From positions 1 to 8,874 of the forward strand of contig JBFWQM010000224.1 in the NCBI GenBank assembly GCA_050249455.1: a DNA stretch of 8,874 bases, written 5' to 3'. The translations under genes were made by a program, and so were the position numbers. The stretch's first letter is position 1. Each line of letters begins with the position of its first letter. Positions 5,813-8,874 of this stretch are shown one piece after another. The notes under the pieces are model-generated. The model was not told the origin of the DNA. It ran no database searches and saw nothing but the letters and a program-made list of their open reading frames with translations. This DNA comes from JBFWQM01 sp050249455 (GTDB lineage Bacteria; Pseudomonadota; Alphaproteobacteria; MPNO01; VGEU01).

Positions 5813-5938
5813 AGCGGAAATTGCACGCCCGGCGGACGATCTCTTAGCGAGTCGATGGCGCCGGCGTGGCCGTGCTAGTCTCGCGCCTCCGCCCTCCGGC
5901 CCGTTCCGCCGGGTTCCGCCCGCCGCAGGAATTCGACC

Positions 5939-7420
5939 ATGACCCTGGACGCGATAGACGCGACCGCCCGATCGTTCCCCGCCGCGCTTCTGCTCGCCGA
6001 ACCGGGCGCGGCCCCGTGCCAAACTGATGTGGCGATCGAGGTGAGCGGCGGCAAGATCGCCGGCATCCGCGAGGCCGCCGGCGCCGGCGCCGGCCGCGTC
6101 GTCCTGCCGGCTCTGGTCAACGCGCACGACCACGGGCGCGGCCTGCGCCATCTTGCCTACGGGGCGGCGAACGCGCCGCTGGAGCTGTGGCGGCCGGCGC
6201 TCTACGCCCATCCGCCGCTCGACATGTACGCCAACGCCGCGCTCGCGTTCGGCCGGCTGGCGCTGGCGGGCTTCGGCTCGGTGGTCCACGTCCATTCCAC
6301 CATCGACGTCGACCGCCTCGCCGACGAGGCGGAACAGGTGTGCCGCGCCGCGCGCGACATCGGCATCCGCCTCGCCTTCGTGGTGCCGCTGCGCGACAAG
6401 CGCACGATGACCCTGGCCGAGGACGAGGCGTTCGTCGAATTGCACGAACCCGGCGATCGGGCGTTCATCCGCCAGACCTTCCTGCGGCCGTTCCCGGGCC
6501 CCGACGTCTACGTCCAGCTGGTGCGCGAGATCGCCGCGCGCTGCGAAGGCGGCCTGGTCACCGTCCAGTACGGGCCGAACAGCCCGCAGGCCTGTTCGGA
6601 CGCGCTGCTGGAGGCGACCGCCGCGGCGTCGGCGGAGGACGGCCGGCGCATCCATACCCACCTCCTCGAAACCCGCTATCAGCGCCAGTGGGCGGACGCC
6701 GCGTATCCGCACGGCTACCTGCCCCACCTCGACGCGCTCGGCCTGCTGTCCCCGCGCTTCACCGGCGCCCACGGGGTGTGGCTGGATGAGGCGGAGTGCG
6801 CCCTGATGGCCGAGCGCGGCGCGTCGGTCGCGATCAACACCGCCTCCAACCTGCGGCTGCGCTCGGGCATCGCGCCGGTCGCGGGGTTCCTACGCCACGG
6901 CGTCCATTTCGCGATGGGGATCGACTCCGCGGCGCTCGACGACGACGACGACGGCTGGCGCGACCTGCGGCTGACCCAGCACCTGCACAACCTGCCGGGC
7001 CGCGAGCCCGCGCTGACCACGGCCGCCGCGTTCCGCGCCGCCACCACCGGCGGCGCGGTCGTGTGCAGCAACCGGGCGGCGCCGCCGGGGCTGGCGGCGG
7101 GCGCACCGGCGGACTTCGTGTCGATGGACTACGCCGCGATGGCCGGCGACGTGATCGAGGGGCTGGTCGACGAGGCGGAGGTCGTGCTGGCGCGGGCGAC
7201 GAAGGGCCGCGTCCGCGACCTCGTGGTCGCCGGCCGGCCAGTCGTGACCGACGGCCGGCTGCCCGGGATCGACCTTCCCGCCGTGGAGCGGGAGGTCGCC
7301 GCCGCGGCCGAGGCGGCACGCGGGCGGATGCATGCGATCCAGCCGTTCCTCAAGCGCCATCAATCGGTTATCGCCGCTTTCCTGGCCCGCGACGGCCACC
7401 GCGGCGGAACGCCGGGTTGA
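5939..7420 (+). CDS. ATZ/TRZ-type amidohydrolase (metal-dependent deaminase or hydrolase)
   Basis: A 493-residue cytoplasmic enzyme of the cytosine-deaminase/chlorohydrolase branch of the amidohydrolase superfamily, which deaminates or hydrolyses nitrogen heterocycles and related compounds. It has a small N-terminal beta-sandwich segment (strands near VAIEVSGGKIAGI) and a metal-binding barrel. Visible ligands are H63 and H65 in LVNAHDHG, H239/H241 in HTHLLET, H278 in GAHGVWLDEAE, and the conserved aspartate D329 in MGIDS. Next comes the acid run LDDDDDGW, and the C-terminal beta-sandwich with ADFVSMD (391-397) and DLVVAGRPVVTDGR (427-440), where the family typically reads 'V-x-V-x-G'. All ligands are present, so it should be active. 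The ATG at 5939 follows AGGA at moderate spacing. A CTAGTC at 5875-5880 may be its -10, but the -35 is poor. It diverges from the ACMSD-like gene across 235 bp. The substrate is unknown. Confidence 0.85.
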   Translation: MTLDAIDATARSFPAALLLAEPGAAPCQTDVAIEVSGGKIAGIREAAGAGAGRVVLPALVNAHDHGRGLRHLAYGAANAPLELWRPALYAHPPLDMYANAALAFGRLALAGFGSVVHVHSTIDVDRLADEAEQVCRAARDIGIRLAFVVPLRDKRTMTLAEDEAFVELHEPGDRAFIRQTFLRPFPGPDVYVQLVREIAARCEGGLVTVQYGPNSPQACSDALLEATAAASAEDGRRIHTHLLETRYQRQWADAAYPHGYLPHLDALGLLSPRFTGAHGVWLDEAECALMAERGASVAINTASNLRLRSGIAPVAGFLRHGVHFAMGIDSAALDDDDDGWRDLRLTQHLHNLPGREPALTTAAAFRAATTGGAVVCSNRAAPPGLAAGAPADFVSMDYAAMAGDVIEGLVDEAEVVLARATKGRVRDLVVAGRPVVTDGRLPGIDLPAVEREVAAAAEAARGRMHAIQPFLKRHQSVIAAFLARDGHRGGTPG

Positions 7421-7445
7421 ACGGCTAACCGTTCATTCACCGTTC
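7418..7445. promoter_or_regulatory. GAACGG/CCGTTC repeat cluster before the receiver gene
   Basis: TGAACGG-CTAA-CCGTTCA forms a perfect 7-bp inverted repeat at 7418-7435, overlapping the stop of the amidohydrolase gene. ACCGTTC recurs 11 bases later (7428-7434 and 7439-7445), about one helical turn. There is no T-tract, so a binding site is likelier than a terminator. Confidence 0.4.
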
Positions 7446-7503
7446 CGAACCCACACTGCCCGGATTGATGGCAATTCCCGCCGCGGCGGGTCAGCGGGCA
7501 GCG

Positions 7504-8427
7504 ATGTTGCAGTTCGAAGAGGTGCGGATCGTCCTCGCCGACTCCCGGGCGTTCGTGCGCCACAGCATCAAGATGGCGCTGAACGACTGCGGCTTCCGCC
7601 ACGTCATCGACGCCGCCGACGTCGCCGAGCTGACCGACGTCCTGGGCGCCAACCCGCCGCCCGACCTGCTGATCTGCGATGCCGACCTGCGCGGCGGCGA
7701 CGTCAACCGCTTCATCGCGACGATGCGCCACCACGAGATCGGCGCCAACCCGTTCCTGCCGGTCATCGCGGTGACCTGGACGCCGACCATCGACGTGGTG
7801 AAGGCCGCGGTCGATGCCGGCACCGACTTCCTGCTGGCGGCGCCGATCGCGCCGAACCAGATCCTAGCCCGCATCTGGGCGCTGATCCACCGGCGCAAGC
7901 CGTTCGTCATCACCCCCGACTACGTCGGCCCGGACCGCCGGCTGGCGCCGCGCAGCGGCGAGGTGCCGGTCTACCAGCCGCCCAACCCGCTGCGCGACAA
8001 GGCGCTCGGGGAATGGGACGAGGACTCCTCGCGCCAGAAGGTGGACGCGGCGATCGCCGGCATCGCCGCGCGAAAGATCGAGAGCGTGGTCTACGACCTC
8101 GCCAACATGGCCGACGAGCTGGGCGGGCTGGCCGGCAGCCTGAAGCGCTACGGCATCATAGCGCGGGTCGATCGCATGATGAGCCTGGCGATGGACCTCG
8201 ACACCCGCACCCGCGAGCGCAAGTTCGAGCACCTGCACCCCATCGTCGACGCCATCCTCGACCACATCCGCAAGATGCGGGCCGAGGAGAACGGCCCGAC
8301 GCCGCGCCACATCGAGATCCTGAAGCAGCTCTGCCTGGGCCTGCGCACGGCGCTGCGGCAGGAGGCGGGAACCAAGACGATCGCGCGCGAGATCGCCGAT
8401 ATCCTGAGCGCGCCGCGGGCGTTCTGA
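7504..8427 (+). CDS. Receiver-domain (response-regulator-like) protein with helical C-terminal extension
   Basis: A 307-residue protein from ATG 7504; ATG 7468 and TTG 7465 would add 12-13 residues before the domain. Residues about 5-130 form a CheY-like receiver: the acidic pocket D13 in VLADS, a phospho-acceptor position D59 in LLICDAD, and T91 in AVTWTP. The usual switch lysine before the proline is replaced by alanine (FLLAAPIAP, A113), so canonical signalling by phosphorylation is doubtful. Then comes a linker with DYVGPDRR (139-146), a segment often seen after receivers in alphaproteobacterial proteins, and about 150 mostly helical residues with no DNA-binding helix-turn-helix, kinase or GGDEF signature. 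The C-terminal part, with HLHPIVDAILDHIRKM, may be a dimerisation or partner-binding helix bundle. The gene begins 83 bases after the ATZ/TRZ gene, behind a repeat cluster, and ends 4 bases before a convergent small gene. No partner histidine kinase is in the window. Confidence 0.8.
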   Translation: MLQFEEVRIVLADSRAFVRHSIKMALNDCGFRHVIDAADVAELTDVLGANPPPDLLICDADLRGGDVNRFIATMRHHEIGANPFLPVIAVTWTPTIDVVKAAVDAGTDFLLAAPIAPNQILARIWALIHRRKPFVITPDYVGPDRRLAPRSGEVPVYQPPNPLRDKALGEWDEDSSRQKVDAAIAGIAARKIESVVYDLANMADELGGLAGSLKRYGIIARVDRMMSLAMDLDTRTRERKFEHLHPIVDAILDHIRKMRAEENGPTPRHIEILKQLCLGLRTALRQEAGTKTIAREIADILSAPRAF

Positions 8428-8431
8428 GCCG

Positions 8432-8557
8432 CTACAGCAGGCCGCCGCAGAGCGCGATCGCGACGTTCTGCACCAGCGCGGTGTCGCGGAACGCGGGCAG
8501 CGCCAGCACGCCCAGCATCACCAGTCCCAGCAGGATAAAATACTCGCTGCGGCTCAC
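8432..8557 (-). CDS. Small membrane peptide, 41 residues, unknown function
   Basis: An open frame from GTG 8557-8555 to TAG 8434-8432. An AAAGGA ribosome binding site lies nine bases upstream. The peptide starts MSRSEYFILLGLVMLGVLAL, giving a hydrophobic helix of about 16 residues, then a short polar link (PAFRDTALVQN) and a second weakly hydrophobic stretch (VAIALCGGLL). One, possibly two, membrane passes are predicted. It lies 66 bases downstream of the symporter gene on the same strand, with its own candidate promoter in between. Small accessory subunits of this size are sometimes found beside NSS-family transporters (MetP/MetS-type), and the synteny with the symporter gene fits such a role, but similarity to MetS was not established. 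No known family was recognised. Confidence 0.5.
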   Translation of the reverse strand: MSRSEYFILLGLVMLGVLALPAFRDTALVQNVAIALCGGLL

Positions 8558-8592
8558 CGCCGGCAGTCCTTTCGGCTCGTCCCAACAGCCAT

Positions 8593-8622
8593 AATGTAGG
8601 GCGGCCGGCCGCGGAATTACAA
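8593..8622 (-). promoter_or_regulatory. Candidate promoter of the 41-residue peptide gene, spanning a palindrome
   Basis: On the minus strand TTGTAA (8622-8617) and TACATT (8598-8593) are 18 bases apart. The spacer contains the perfect 12-bp palindrome GCGGCCGGCCGC (8601-8612). In so GC-rich a genome the palindrome may be chance. The promoter begins just after the symporter stop. Confidence 0.35.
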
Positions 8623-8623
8623 C

Positions 8624-8874
8624 CTAGAGCCCGCTGACCATGACCCACGCGATCGCCGCCGGGCCGACGAACCGGCACACCAACCGCCAGGCGCGGGCCG
8701 CCCGGAAGCCGATGGCGCCGCGGTTGGTGAGCTCCTCGACCGCCCGGTCGCCCATCACCCAGCCGACGAACAGCGCGACGCCGATGCTGACCAGTGGCAG
8801 CAGCAGGTTGGAGGCGAGGTAGTCCATCGCGTCGAAGATCGTCTTGCCGCCGATGGTGACCCCGGCCAGCGCGC
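8624..8874 (-). CDS. Sodium:neurotransmitter symporter (NSS/SNF) family transporter, 3' end only
   Basis: Only the last 82 or so residues are in the window; the gene continues past base 8874. The residues GVTIGGKTIFDAMDYLASN followed by LLLPLVSIGVALFVGWVMG match the extracellular loop and transmembrane helix 11 of NSS/LeuT-type sodium-coupled amino-acid transporters. A final helix, FVGPAAIAWVMVSGL (helix 12), follows a basic cytoplasmic loop. Bacterial members import amino acids with sodium across the inner membrane. The substrate-binding helices 1, 3, 6 and 8 are outside the window, so specificity is unknown. An internal ATG at 8827 is not a plausible start because conserved residues precede it. 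A small membrane peptide gene follows downstream. Confidence 0.85.
   Translation of the reverse strand, partial: ALAGVTIGGKTIFDAMDYLASNLLLPLVSIGVALFVGWVMGDRAVEELTNRGAIGFRAARAWRLVCRFVGPAAIAWVMVSGL

Noticed and set aside
6938..6955. Run of five aspartate codons in the ATZ/TRZ amidohydrolase
   Set aside because: An acidic cluster after the metal-binding aspartate is common in this family as I recall it, so it is not treated as a repeat expansion.
1..8874. Search for CRISPR arrays, insertion sequences, transposase genes, tRNA or rRNA genes
   Set aside because: No regularly spaced repeats, terminal inverted repeats with a transposase, or cloverleaf or rRNA sequences were seen by eye; short or diverged examples could be missed.

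Overview
The window is very GC-rich (roughly 70% by eye) and densely coded, with strong third-position GC. Gene content and style fit a metabolically versatile alphaproteobacterium, possibly Rhodospirillales-like: CoA-ligase and crotonase genes, several amidohydrolases, a periplasmic-binding-type protein, and a receiver protein with a YVGPDRR segment. This placement is inferred from composition and gene style only; no rRNA, tRNA or other taxonomic marker is present.

Layout. Bases 1-1740 (+) hold the end of a crotonase-family enoyl-CoA hydratase gene overlapped by a benzoate-CoA-ligase-like acyl-CoA synthetase. Converging on it from the minus strand (1748-3863) is a tightly overlapped pair: a diaminopropionate ammonia-lyase (dpaL-like) followed by an orphan NMT1/SsuA-type substrate-binding protein without a signal peptide. 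Bases 3864-4279 are a gene-poor regulatory island. On its minus strand I read a complete small-RNA transcription unit of about 190 nt: a sigma70-like promoter, a hairpin with a C/U-rich anti-Shine-Dalgarno loop, a second hairpin with two CUCCC-type motifs, and an intrinsic terminator. It lies directly upstream of dpaL. On the plus strand the island leads to a 35-residue membrane peptide gene closed by a strong terminator.

Bases 4462-5703 (-) encode an ACMSD/LigW-type amidohydrolase and 5939-7420 (+) an ATZ/TRZ-type amidohydrolase. They diverge from a 235-bp control region with a perfect 20-bp operator-like inverted repeat just downstream of a predicted promoter for the minus gene. Bases 7504-8427 (+) encode a single-domain-type receiver with a helical C-terminal extension and no conserved switch lysine. 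Next come a 41-residue membrane peptide gene too short for routine gene calling (8432-8557, -) and the 3' end of a sodium:neurotransmitter-symporter family gene (8624-8874, -).

How the parts relate. The first two genes are probably one acid-activation and beta-oxidation-like operon. DpaL plus the binding protein suggests amino-acid catabolism linked to ligand sensing or capture, and the leader RNA could act in trans or attenuate dpaL. The two amidohydrolases share a control region but belong to different families, so a shared pathway is only a possibility. The most notable unexplained item is the RNA at about 3941-4133.
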